In this document: piece by piece, positions 1 to 5,520 of the stretch
Layout of the letters: each line of letters opens with the position of its first letter
How positions within the stretch are numbered: the first letter of the stretch is position 1
Assembly (NCBI GenBank): GCA_027306845.1
Contig: DAHUYY010000097.1
Span: 1 to 7,167 of the forward strand
DNA from: Vulcanimicrobiota bacterium
GTDB lineage: Bacteria; Vulcanimicrobiota; Vulcanimicrobiia; Vulcanimicrobiales; Vulcanimicrobiaceae
Length of the DNA stretch: 7,167 bases
Reading direction: 5' to 3'
Notes under the pieces: generated by a model
Databases searched by the model: none
What the model was told of the DNA's origin: nothing
The model's input: only the letters and a program-made list of their open reading frames with translations
Made by a program: the position numbers and the translations under genes

Positions 1-468
1 CTTCTCCGCCGTCTTTAACGAGCGCAACGCGTCGACGGTCGCCATCACCACATTGATCGGATTGGTCGTGCCCAAGCACTTAGTGAGAATATCGTGGATA
101 CCCGCGAGCTCGAGAACGGCACGCATCGAGCCGCCGGCGATAACGCCGGTACCCGGTGCGGCCGGTTTGAGCATTACGCGCGCAGCGCCGATCTGATACG
201 TCACTTCGTGCAGAATCGTCTGCTCGACCATCGGAACGGTGATGAGATTCTTTTTCGCCCGTTCGACCGCTTTGCGGATCGCTTCGGGAACTTCACCGGC
301 CTTACCGGTCGCGTAGCCGACTTTTCCTTTGCGATCGCCGACGACGACGAGCGCGCTGAAACTGAAGCGCTTGCCGCCCTTGACGACCTTCGCCACGCGG
401 TTGACGCGGACGACGGTCTCTTCAAAGCCGCTGTTATCGCGGTCGCGCGGATTATTGCGATAGTTCAT
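1..468 (-). CDS. rpsE: 30S ribosomal protein S5, C-terminus cut off by window edge
   Basis: S5 is a 30S protein of the decoding and mRNA-entry region. It helps set translational accuracy and carries the loop where spectinomycin-resistance changes map. 156 codons are present and the reading frame is still open at base 1; the family is usually about 165 residues, so roughly the last 10 or more are missing. The N-terminal double-stranded RNA-binding domain is clear, with VVKGGKRFSF at residues 28-37 followed by VVVGDRKGKVGYATGK at 41-56. The C-terminal fold follows, with KPAAPGTGVIAGG at 101-113 and a Gly/Ala-rich helix after it. The ATG lies 3 bases after the L18 stop, in the same frame (TAA TCG ATG). 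A GGAG about 10 bases upstream sits inside the last L18 codons, so translation is probably coupled to rplR. Nothing looks damaged. Confidence 0.97.
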   Translation of the reverse strand, partial: MNYRNNPRDRDNSGFEETVVRVNRVAKVVKGGKRFSFSALVVVGDRKGKVGYATGKAGEVPEAIRKAVERAKKNLITVPMVEQTILHEVTYQIGAARVMLKPAAPGTGVIAGGSMRAVLELAGIHDILTKCLGTTNPINVVMATVDALRSLKTAEK

Positions 469-471
469 CGA

Positions 472-837
472 TTAAAACTCCAGACCGGCTTCGCGCGCTG
501 CCTGCGCGAGCGCCGCAACGCGACCGTGATATTGGTAGCCGCCGCGATCGAAGACGACGGATGCGATGCCGGCTGCCTTGGCTTTGGCGGCGATCGAGGA
601 CCCGACGCGTGTTGCCGCGTCGATGTTCGTCGTCGATTCCAAGCCTTCGGCAAGCGACTTCTCGCGCGTAGACGAAGCGACGAGCGTGTGCCCCTTCGCA
701 TCGTCGACGATGACGGCGTAGATGTGGTGCAGGGTACGGCGCACCATCAGGCGCGGCCGTTCGGCCGATCCCGAGACGCGCTTGCGCAAACGCACGTGGC
801 GCGCGCGGCGTGAATCGTTTTTGGAATTACGCGCCAT
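472..837 (-). CDS. rplR: 50S ribosomal protein L18
   Basis: L18 binds 5S rRNA and, with L5, anchors it in the central protuberance of the large subunit. The 121-residue product has the family's usual length. A strongly basic N-terminus (residues 1-34, many Arg/Lys) precedes the core, with RPRLMVRRT at 27-35 and HHIYAVIVDD at 37-46. The conserved FDRGGYQYHGRV at 96-107 comes near the C-terminus and is the best family marker. The ATG overlaps the rplF stop by one base (TAATG), which fixes the start and suggests coupled re-initiation. A purine-rich AGGGAAG lies upstream within the lysine-rich end of rplF. No anomalies seen. Confidence 0.98.
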   Translation of the reverse strand: MARNSKNDSRRARHVRLRKRVSGSAERPRLMVRRTLHHIYAVIVDDAKGHTLVASSTREKSLAEGLESTTNIDAATRVGSSIAAKAKAAGIASVVFDRGGYQYHGRVAALAQAAREAGLEF

Positions 838-1388
838 TACTTCTTCCCTGCCTTCCCGGCTTTACCGAGCTTCTTCTTGATGCGCTCGCCTTCGTAACGA
901 ACGCCCTTGCCCTTATAAGGCTCCGGCGGGCGGAGACCGCGAATTTCGGCTGCGACCTGCCCGACCTTCTGTTTATCGATTCCGTCGACGTGCACTTTGT
1001 TCTGCCCCTCGACGGAGAGCGTGATGCCCGTAGGAGCGGCGTAAACGACGGGATGGGAATAACCCAACGTCAAGTTCAGGTTTTCGCCGGCTTTCGCTGC
1101 ACGATAACCCACGCCCTGAATCTCCAGGCTCTTGCGAAAACCCTTACTGACGCCTTCGATCATGTTGGCGATGAGCGTACGCGTGAGGCCATGGGCGCTC
1201 CGATGCGGCTTTCCATCGCCTTTTCGTTCGACGAGAACGCGGCCGTCTTCGAGTTTCACGCTGACGACATCGGTAAGGATGTGCTGCTGTAACTCACCCT
1301 TGGGGCCTTTCACGAACACCTCGCGCTCGCCGAGTTTCACTTCGACGCCCGAGGGAACGTTGACCGGTAATTTTCCAATTCGCGACAT
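837..1388 (-). CDS. rplF: 50S ribosomal protein L6
   Basis: L6 sits near the factor-binding region of the 50S subunit beside the sarcin-ricin loop. It has two repeated alpha/beta domains. The 183-residue product begins MSRIGKLPVNVPSGVEV, the typical L6 start. The C-terminal signature PEPYKGKGV is at residues 155-163, followed by RYEGE. IQGVGYRA at 90-97 and LGYSHPV at 108-114 mark the second domain. The tail (171-183) is very lysine-rich with a repeated GKAGK. The ATG lies 15 bases after the S8 stop, with AGGA as a modest ribosome binding site. The stop overlaps the rplR start by one base. Confidence 0.98.
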   Translation of the reverse strand: MSRIGKLPVNVPSGVEVKLGEREVFVKGPKGELQQHILTDVVSVKLEDGRVLVERKGDGKPHRSAHGLTRTLIANMIEGVSKGFRKSLEIQGVGYRAAKAGENLNLTLGYSHPVVYAAPTGITLSVEGQNKVHVDGIDKQKVGQVAAEIRGLRPPEPYKGKGVRYEGERIKKKLGKAGKAGKK

Positions 1389-1403
1389 GCTATTCGTTCC
1401 TAC

Positions 1404-1805
1404 TTACCAGACGTACGCCAGGACTTCGCCGCCGACTCCGAGCTTTTTGGCCCGTTTGCCGGACATGATGCCCCGCGACGTGGAGATAATGACAATGCCG
1501 AGTCCGCCGAGAACTCGGGGAATCTCGCCCTTGCCGGTATACACGCGTAGACCGGGGCGCGAGATGCGACGCAAGCCGGTAATGACTTTTTCTTTCTCGG
1601 GGCCGTAGCGCAACTTAATACGCAAGGTGCCCTGAGGTCCGTCGCTCAAACGCTCGACGCCGTCGATAAAGCCCTCTTCCTTCAGGATCTCCGCGATCGC
1701 CGCTTTGACGCGGGAAGCCGGAACATCGACTGCCGGATGGTTGGCCGTATTTGCGTTGCGAATGCGGGTAAGAAGATCGGCAACGGGATCGGTTGTTACT
1801 GACAT
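1404..1805 (-). CDS. rpsH: 30S ribosomal protein S8
   Basis: S8 is a primary binder of the central domain of 16S rRNA. In enterobacteria it is also the translational repressor of the spc operon. The product is 133 residues, a normal length. It opens with TDPVADLLTRIRNAN (residues 5-19), typical of the family. It ends with the S8 signature: STSRGIMS at 108-115, GKRAKKLGVGG after it, and GGEVLAYVW at 125-133. The ATG follows the S14 stop by 15 bases, and GGAGAGG is placed 8 bases upstream, one of the stronger ribosome binding sites here. I could not identify an S8 operator in this mRNA, so autoregulation remains only an analogy. Confidence 0.98.
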   Translation of the reverse strand: MSVTTDPVADLLTRIRNANTANHPAVDVPASRVKAAIAEILKEEGFIDGVERLSDGPQGTLRIKLRYGPEKEKVITGLRRISRPGLRVYTGKGEIPRVLGGLGIVIISTSRGIMSGKRAKKLGVGGEVLAYVW

Positions 1806-1820
1806 TTTACGTTCCTCTCC

Positions 1821-2006
1821 CTACCACGAAGCCTTCGTTACGCCGGGAACGACGCCACGATGTGCGAGTTCGCGGAAGCAAATGCGGCACAATGCAAACT
1901 TACGAAGGAAGCCGCGAGGGCGTCCGCAGAGTTTGCACCGATTGTGCGCGCGCACCGAGAATTTCGATTTGCGTTCCGATTTGACGATCATCGAGGTCTT
2001 CGCCAT
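1821..2006 (-). CDS. rpsN: 30S ribosomal protein S14, zinc-binding short form
   Basis: S14 belongs to the head of the 30S subunit, next to S3, S10 and S19, and contacts 16S rRNA near the decoding site. The 61-residue product is the short type (often called type Z), not the roughly 100-residue zinc-free type found in E. coli. Four cysteines, C24 and C27 (CKLC) and C40 and C43 (CRIC), form the zinc-binding knuckles. The conserved C-terminus PGVTKASW is intact. The ATG overlaps the rplE stop by one base (TAATG). AGAAGGG lies about 9 bases upstream, inside the end of rplE. This form points away from a typical gamma-proteobacterium and toward Gram-positive-like or other deep phyla. Confidence 0.98.
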   Translation of the reverse strand: MAKTSMIVKSERKSKFSVRAHNRCKLCGRPRGFLRKFALCRICFRELAHRGVVPGVTKASW

Positions 2007-2554
2007 TAGTTGCGTCCCTTCTGGATCGGCAATCCCATCGCGGTGAGGAAAGCGTTGGCTTCCTCATCGTTTTTCGCTGTCGTTACGATGGTGATATCCA
2101 TGCCGCGCATTTTGTCGACTTTATCGAAGTTGATTTCCGGGAAAACGATCTGTTCTTTTAAACCGAGGTTGTAATTACCGCGGCCATCGAACGATTTCGC
2201 CGGCAGCCCGCGAAAATCGCGGATGCGCGGCAATACGATGTTGAAAAGTTTATCGAGAAAAACGTACATACGCTCGCCGCGTAGCGTCACTTTGGCCCCG
2301 ACATTCATCCCTTCGCGAAGTTTGAAAGCCGCGATCGACTTCTTCGCTTTGGTGATGACCGGCTTCTGCCCGGCGATCGCAACCATCTCGGCGACGGCGA
2401 CATCGAGCGCCTTCGCATTGCTGATGGCGTCGCCGACGCTCATGTTAATCACGACTTTTTCCAATTTTGGAACCTGCATAGCGTTCGAATAGCCGAACTT
2501 TTCGGTCAGCATCGAGCGTACCGCCGATTCGTATTTTTCACGAAGACGATTCAT
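2006..2554 (-). CDS. rplE: 50S ribosomal protein L5
   Basis: L5 binds 5S rRNA in the central protuberance and contributes to the bridge to the 30S head and to contact with P-site tRNA. The product has 182 residues, close to the usual 179-180. The family motif GQKPVITKAKKSIA is at residues 62-75. It is followed by FKLREGMNVGAKVTLRG and the conserved LPRIRDFRGL at 108-117. The start MNRLREKY is typical. The ATG is 3 bases after the rplX stop and in the same frame (TAA GAG ATG), with GGGAG about 9 bases upstream inside rplX. The stop overlaps the rpsN start by one base. Nothing unusual seen. Confidence 0.98.
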   Translation of the reverse strand: MNRLREKYESAVRSMLTEKFGYSNAMQVPKLEKVVINMSVGDAISNAKALDVAVAEMVAIAGQKPVITKAKKSIAAFKLREGMNVGAKVTLRGERMYVFLDKLFNIVLPRIRDFRGLPAKSFDGRGNYNLGLKEQIVFPEINFDKVDKMRGMDITIVTTAKNDEEANAFLTAMGLPIQKGRN

Positions 2555-2557
2555 CTC

Positions 2558-2923
2558 TTACGCTCCCTTGACCGACTCGCGAGCCGGCTCACCGCACTTC
2601 GCGCAGAGACGCGCCGCGCGGCCATCGGGGTTACGGCCGTGACGGACCCGGGTGGGGGCCTTGCACTTCTCGCAGACGTACATCAGCGTCGAAAGAGGCA
2701 ACGGGGCTTCCTTCTCGATGATGCCGCCGTTGGGAACGGCTCCGCCCATATTCTGCTGCTGTTCCTGTTGGGGTTTCGTGTGGCGTTTCACGATATTGAT
2801 GCCCTCCACGGTCGCCGTGCCGGCGCCGGGGAAGACGGCCTTCACCGTTCCACGTTTGCCTTTGTCGCGTCCGCGGCGCACGAAGACCGTGTCGCCCTTG
2901 ATGATATTCGCTTTATCGGCCAT
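2558..2923 (-). CDS. rplX: 50S ribosomal protein L24 with zinc-ribbon-like C-terminus
   Basis: L24 is an assembly-initiating protein that binds 23S rRNA near the exit tunnel. The KOW motif is at about residues 7-33 (KGDTVFVRRGRDKGKRGTV). It is followed by VEGINIVKRHTKP at 39-51, both characteristic. The product is 121 residues, longer than the common 100-110. A Gln/Gly-rich stretch at about 52-67 (QQEQQQNMGG and following) is inserted before the usual GGIIEKEAPL. The C-terminal part has C84/C87 and C107/C110, two CxxC pairs that could bind zinc; similar cysteine pairs are known to me from L24 of some other bacteria. The ATG is 7 bases after the rplN stop. The best Shine-Dalgarno match (GGAGGT) sits 14 bases upstream inside rplN, a rather long spacing. 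Confidence 0.97.
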   Translation of the reverse strand: MADKANIIKGDTVFVRRGRDKGKRGTVKAVFPGAGTATVEGINIVKRHTKPQQEQQQNMGGAVPNGGIIEKEAPLPLSTLMYVCEKCKAPTRVRHGRNPDGRAARLCAKCGEPARESVKGA

Positions 2924-2930
2924 AGCTCTC

Positions 2931-3308
2931 TTAGAGTACCTCCGGAGCGAGCGACGCGATCTTCAGGAAGCCGCGATCGCGCAATTCGCGCATCACCGGC
3001 CCGAAGACGCGCGTGCCGCGCGGATCGAGGTTGTCTTTTTCACCTTTGATGATAACGCAGGCATTATCGTCGCAGCGCACGGTCGAGCCGTCGGGGCGGC
3101 GCATCGGAGCCGAGGTGCGAACGATGACGGCCTTGACGACCTGCCCCTTCTTCACAGCGGCACCGGGAATGGCGCTCTTCACCGATCCGACGACGATATC
3201 GCCGACGAAGGCGTACGGATGCCGGCTGCCGCCGGTCACGTGAATGACCAACAACTCTCGGGCTCCCGAATTATCGGCGACTTTCAGTCGCGTCTCTTGC
3301 TGAATCAC
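2931..3308 (-). CDS. rplN: 50S ribosomal protein L14 (GTG start)
   Basis: L14 lies on the interface side of the 50S subunit, next to L19, and takes part in an intersubunit bridge. It is a highly conserved beta-barrel protein. The product is 125 residues, slightly longer than the usual 122. It starts MIQQETRLKVADNSGARE and ends FLKIASLAPEVL, both near-canonical. The start codon is GTG: it comes immediately after the in-frame rpsQ stop (TAA GTG), so no upstream start is possible. In the family signature the usual Phe/Tyr after DG-x4 is Cys79, and a second Cys84 follows. A small insertion (about 88-95, containing GEKDNLD) precedes PRGTRVFGPV. This is the first gene of the spc half, directly fused to the S10 half. 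Confidence 0.97.
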   Translation of the reverse strand: MIQQETRLKVADNSGARELLVIHVTGGSRHPYAFVGDIVVGSVKSAIPGAAVKKGQVVKAVIVRTSAPMRRPDGSTVRCDDNACVIIKGEKDNLDPRGTRVFGPVMRELRDRGFLKIASLAPEVL

Positions 3309-3584
3309 TTACTTCGCCCTCTCGACGATTTCAACTAACCGCCAACGCTTATCGCGCGAGAGCGGGCGGCATTCGGTGATGCGCACCACGTCGCCGATCT
3401 TCGCTTCGTTCTTTTCATCGTGCGCCTTGAAGCGCGTCGATTTTCTAACGATCTTGCCGTATTGCGGATGCGGCACGCGGGTCTCGGTGACGACGACGAT
3501 CGTCTTATCCATCTTGTTCGACGCTACGCGACCCTGTTTGATGCGACGGTTCGGCGCACGATCGACGTTATTATGCTGCTCCAT
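3309..3584 (-). CDS. rpsQ: 30S ribosomal protein S17
   Basis: S17 is a small OB-fold protein that binds 16S rRNA early in 30S assembly. With the ATG at 3584 the product is 91 residues, close to the family norm. RRIKQGRVASNKMDKTIVV at residues 13-31 is the conserved beginning. The signature GDVVRITECRPLS at 64-76 is followed by KRWRLVEIVERA. The frame is open further upstream to an ATG at 3653, but that extension would overlap rpmC by about 80 bases and has no family similarity, so 3584 was chosen. GAGGAG lies 4 bases before this ATG. The start overlaps the rpmC end by 14 bases through a tandem duplication. The stop is directly followed by the rplN GTG. Confidence 0.96.
   Translation of the reverse strand: MEQHNNVDRAPNRRIKQGRVASNKMDKTIVVVTETRVPHPQYGKIVRKSTRFKAHDEKNEAKIGDVVRITECRPLSRDKRWRLVEIVERAK
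3317..3323 (-). promoter_or_regulatory. Ribosome binding site for the rplN GTG start at the S10/spc junction
   Basis: GAGAGGG in the minus-strand sense ends 8 bases before the GTG at 3308, inside the last codons of rpsQ. It gives L14 its own initiation signal although it begins directly after the S17 stop. Confidence 0.7.
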
Positions 3585-3792
3585 GCTGCTCCTCGGCCAT
3601 CCGTTTTTCGGAGATGACGGTCTGAATGCGCGCGTACGTCCGACGCATCGCACGAATTTTGCTGAAATCGCTCAAGTGGCCCGTGCGCAGTGCGAAACGG
3701 AGGTTAAACATCTCGCTTTTGGTTTCGCGAGCCTTTTGCTGCAACTCCGCAACCGAAAGATTGCGGAACTCGCTCAAATCACCGTTTTTCAC
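3571..3792 (-). CDS. rpmC: 50S ribosomal protein L29 (GTG start)
   Basis: L29 is a small two-helix protein at the exit-tunnel opening beside L23, part of the docking area for nascent-chain factors such as SRP and trigger factor. The product is 73 residues, a normal length. FRNLSVAELQQKARETKSEM (residues 9-28) forms the first helix, and IRAMRRTYARIQTVISEK forms the second, matching the family pattern. The GTG start overlaps the rplP TGA by 4 bases (GTGA). A very strong AGGAGG sits 7 bases upstream, which supports this start. The C-terminus (EEQHGAA) is encoded within a 10-base tandem repeat that also contains the start of rpsQ. Confidence 0.96.
   Translation of the reverse strand: MKNGDLSEFRNLSVAELQQKARETKSEMFNLRFALRTGHLSDFSKIRAMRRTYARIQTVISEKRMAEEQHGAA
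3573..3592 (-). repeat. Tandem 10-base duplication at the rpmC/rpsQ overlap
   Basis: Two perfect adjacent copies of GGAGCAGCAT (minus-strand sense) lie at 3592-3583 and 3582-3573. The first copy encodes Glu-Gln-His in the rpmC frame and ends on the AT of the rpsQ start. The second encodes Glu-Gln-His in the rpsQ frame and ends on the T of the rpmC TAA stop. A 10-base unit shifts frame by one, so the same tripeptide occurs near the end of L29 and at the start of S17. Confidence 0.9.
3589..3594 (-). promoter_or_regulatory. Ribosome binding site for rpsQ (decides the start)
   Basis: GAGGAG in the minus-strand sense lies 4 bases before the ATG at 3584, inside rpmC. It favours this start over the upstream in-frame ATG at 3653. 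The spacing is short but workable. Confidence 0.65.
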
Positions 3793-4208
3793 GCCGTCTC
3801 CTCCTCACGCGCGACGACTTTGGTTCCGATCGGAAGCTTGGAGGCCGCCAACCGCAACGCTTCGCGCGCAATATCCGGCGCTACGCCGGAGAGTTCGAAT
3901 AGCACGCGCCCGGGGCGCACCACGGCGACCCAGAACTCCGGGTTACCCTTACCCGAACCCATGCGCACTTCGGCAGGCTTCTTGGTTGCAGGCTTATCCG
4001 GGAACACTTTGATCCAGACTTTACCGCCGCGCTTGATATGGCGCGTCATGGCGATACGTGCCGCCTCGATCTGACGATTGGTCATCCAGCACGGCTCGAG
4101 CGCCTGTAAACCGAAATCGCCGAACGTCAAGGAATTGCCGCGCGTTGCTCGCCCGGTCATGCGACCGCGCTGAACTTTGCGCCACTTTACTCGTTTTGGG
4201 GTTAACAT
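3789..4208 (-). CDS. rplP: 50S ribosomal protein L16
   Basis: L16 contacts the A-site side of the peptidyl transferase centre and is needed late in 50S assembly. With the ATG at 4208 the product is 139 residues, as expected. It begins MLTPKRVKWRKVQRGRM, a canonical start. FGLQALEP at 32-39 and TRHIKRGGKVWIKVFPDKP at 55-73 are conserved. The family signature RMGSGKGNPEFW is at 82-93. The frame stays open upstream to an ATG at 4445, but that part is rpsC in another frame and has only low-complexity Arg/Pro content. The ATG follows the rpsC TAG by 2 bases, with GGAGG about 13 bases upstream in the rpsC tail. The stop overlaps rpmC by 4 bases. Confidence 0.98.
   Translation of the reverse strand: MLTPKRVKWRKVQRGRMTGRATRGNSLTFGDFGLQALEPCWMTNRQIEAARIAMTRHIKRGGKVWIKVFPDKPATKKPAEVRMGSGKGNPEFWVAVVRPGRVLFELSGVAPDIAREALRLAASKLPIGTKVVAREEETA
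3800..3805 (-). promoter_or_regulatory. Strong ribosome binding site for the rpmC GTG start
   Basis: AGGAGG in the minus-strand sense is 7 bases before the GTG at 3792, within the Glu-rich end of rplP. This near-ideal Shine-Dalgarno supports initiation at GTG despite the 4-base overlap with the rplP stop. Confidence 0.8.
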
Positions 4209-4210
4209 CT

Positions 4211-5044
4211 CTACTGCGGTGCCTCCATATCGGGAGCAACGGTTTCTACGACCACCGGATCGGCGGCGACGACAACGCTCTCGGCGACATCGGCAGGGCC
4301 GACCGATCGAGGAGCGGGGCGAGCGCCACGGCCGGGCGCACCGGGCCGGTTGCCCGTGCGGGGCCCGCGATCGCGGCCCGAGCGTTCGCCGCGCGTGGGA
4401 CCGCTGCGGGTACCGTCGGGGAGAACCTCTCCGCGATAGATCCACACCTTCACGCCGATGCGGCCGAAGGTCGTGAACGCTTCAACGTTCGCGTAATCGA
4501 TGTCGGCTCGCAGCGTGTGCAACGGCACCTTGCCGTCGGAGCTGCGTTCGGTACGCGCGATCTCGGCGCCGCCGAGCCGCCCCGAAACCTGCACCTTCAC
4601 GCCGCGTGCGCCGGCTTTCATCGTACGCATAATCGCCTGTTTGATAGCGCGACGAAACGCAATGCGCTTCTCGAGCTGATCGACGATATTCTGCCCGACC
4701 AAGCGTGCATCGAGTTCGGGAACCTTGATCTCCATCACGTTGACGGCAACGGCTTTACCGGTCAGCTTTTCGAGATCTTTGCGGATCTCTTCGATGCCGA
4801 CGCCGCGCTTACCGATGATGATACCCGGCTTCGCAGTGTTGACGATAACGCGCGCTTGATTGGAGCGACGTTCGACTTCGATCTTGCTGATCGAGGCCTT
4901 ACGCTGCCAATTCTTCTCGAAGAACTTACGGATCGCGACGTCCTCGTGAAGCCAATCGATATAGTGCTTCTTTTCGAACCACCGGCTATCCCAGGTACGC
5001 GTGATGCCCAGTCGCATTCCGACCGGATGAATCTTCTGCCCCAT
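4211..5044 (-). CDS. rpsC: 30S ribosomal protein S3 with long bipartite C-terminal tail
   Basis: S3 lines the mRNA entry channel of the 30S head and contributes to the ribosome's mRNA helicase activity. The product has 277 residues against a usual 210-240. It begins MGQKIHPVGMRLGI. The type-2 KH domain shows the GxxG loop G78-K-R-G81 within PGIIIGKRGVGIE. R131, R132 and K135, equivalent by local alignment to the E. coli helicase-associated residues, are present. SGRLGGAEIARTE is at 154-166, and HTLRADIDY and IGVKVWIYRGE follow. The usual Trp after ARTE is Arg167. After about residue 211 there is a Gly/Arg/Pro-rich basic stretch, then an acidic Val-rich end (about 251-277). The ATG lies 2 bases after the rplV stop, with CGGAG 5 bases upstream. 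Confidence 0.98.
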   Translation of the reverse strand: MGQKIHPVGMRLGITRTWDSRWFEKKHYIDWLHEDVAIRKFFEKNWQRKASISKIEVERRSNQARVIVNTAKPGIIIGKRGVGIEEIRKDLEKLTGKAVAVNVMEIKVPELDARLVGQNIVDQLEKRIAFRRAIKQAIMRTMKAGARGVKVQVSGRLGGAEIARTERSSDGKVPLHTLRADIDYANVEAFTTFGRIGVKVWIYRGEVLPDGTRSGPTRGERSGRDRGPRTGNRPGAPGRGARPAPRSVGPADVAESVVVAADPVVVETVAPDMEAPQ

Positions 5045-5046
5045 CG

Positions 5047-5520
5047 TTACTCCGTTGCCTTTGCAGTCGCGGTCGTTTTCGCAGGAGCGGGCCGACGCGT
5101 CGCCTTCGGCAACGCGACCGATGCACCGGGGCGCTTGAAGCGTGCCTTCTGCGGTTTGCTCTCGCTCACGACCACGGTGACGTGCGAGAGGCGCTTGCGC
5201 TTGAAATACGCACGCCCTTGCGCGCGCGGATCGAGGCGCTTGGTAAACCGTCCGCCCGGGCCGCCATCGACCGTAATGCGGGCGATGTAGAGCTCGTCGG
5301 TGTTCATGCTGTGGTTATTTCCGGCGTTTGCTACCGCACTGCGAACGAGCTTCTCGATCGGTTCGGCGGCGAAGACGCCGGCGAACTTCAAAGTTGCAAG
5401 CGCTTCGCTAACGCTCATTCCGCGAATGGCGTCGGCCACGCGACGGAGCTTCCGCGGCGCCATGCGAACGAAGCGCAGGTGCGCGACGGCTTCGGTGCGC
5501 GTTTGCGTATCCTGGCTCAC
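5047..5520 (-). CDS. rplV: 50S ribosomal protein L22 with C-terminal extension (GTG start)
   Basis: L22 spans the 50S subunit and its beta-hairpin forms, with L4, the constriction of the nascent-peptide tunnel. The product is 157 residues against a usual 110-120. HLRFVRMAPRKLRRVADAIRG (residues 14-34 in part) is the typical N-terminal region. The L22 signature spans 94-118, with RAQGR at 99-103 and SHVTVVV at 112-118. Residues 119-157 form an added Lys/Ala/Pro/Thr-rich tail. The GTG start overlaps the rpsS TGA by 4 bases (GTGA). An in-frame stop lies about 12 bases upstream, and no ATG, GTG or TTG occurs before Met20, so GTG is the only reasonable start. The ribosome binding site is weak (AAGG, spacing 10). 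Confidence 0.96.
   Translation of the reverse strand: MSQDTQTRTEAVAHLRFVRMAPRKLRRVADAIRGMSVSEALATLKFAGVFAAEPIEKLVRSAVANAGNNHSMNTDELYIARITVDGGPGGRFTKRLDPRAQGRAYFKRKRLSHVTVVVSESKPQKARFKRPGASVALPKATRRPAPAKTTATAKATE

Noticed and set aside
94..813. Plus-strand open frame of 239 codons opposite rpsE and rplR
   Set aside because: Low-complexity Arg/Asp/Ala translation, antisense to clear S5 and L18 coding sequence.
2500..2580. Possible S8 operator near the rplX/rplE junction, as in the E. coli spc mRNA
   Set aside because: I could not identify a convincing mimic of the 16S S8-binding helix by eye; a structure-aware search would be needed.
3585..3653. N-terminal extension of S17 to an ATG at 3653
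   Set aside because: It overlaps rpmC coding sequence, shows no S17 similarity, and the ATG at 3584 has a ribosome binding site and gives the normal length.
4365..4376. Perfect 12-base palindrome CCGCGATCGCGG as a possible terminator or operator
   Set aside because: It lies inside the rpsC tail with no loop and no following T-run, and fits the general excess of CGATCG.
4209..4445. N-terminal extension of L16 to an ATG at 4445
   Set aside because: It lies wholly inside rpsC in another frame, and L16 proteins start at MLTPKR, which matches the ATG at 4208.
4058..5290. A 410-codon plus-strand open frame opposite rpsC and rplV
   Set aside because: It runs antisense to well-supported ribosomal genes, its translation resembles no family I know, and long antisense frames are expected opposite GC-rich coding sequence.
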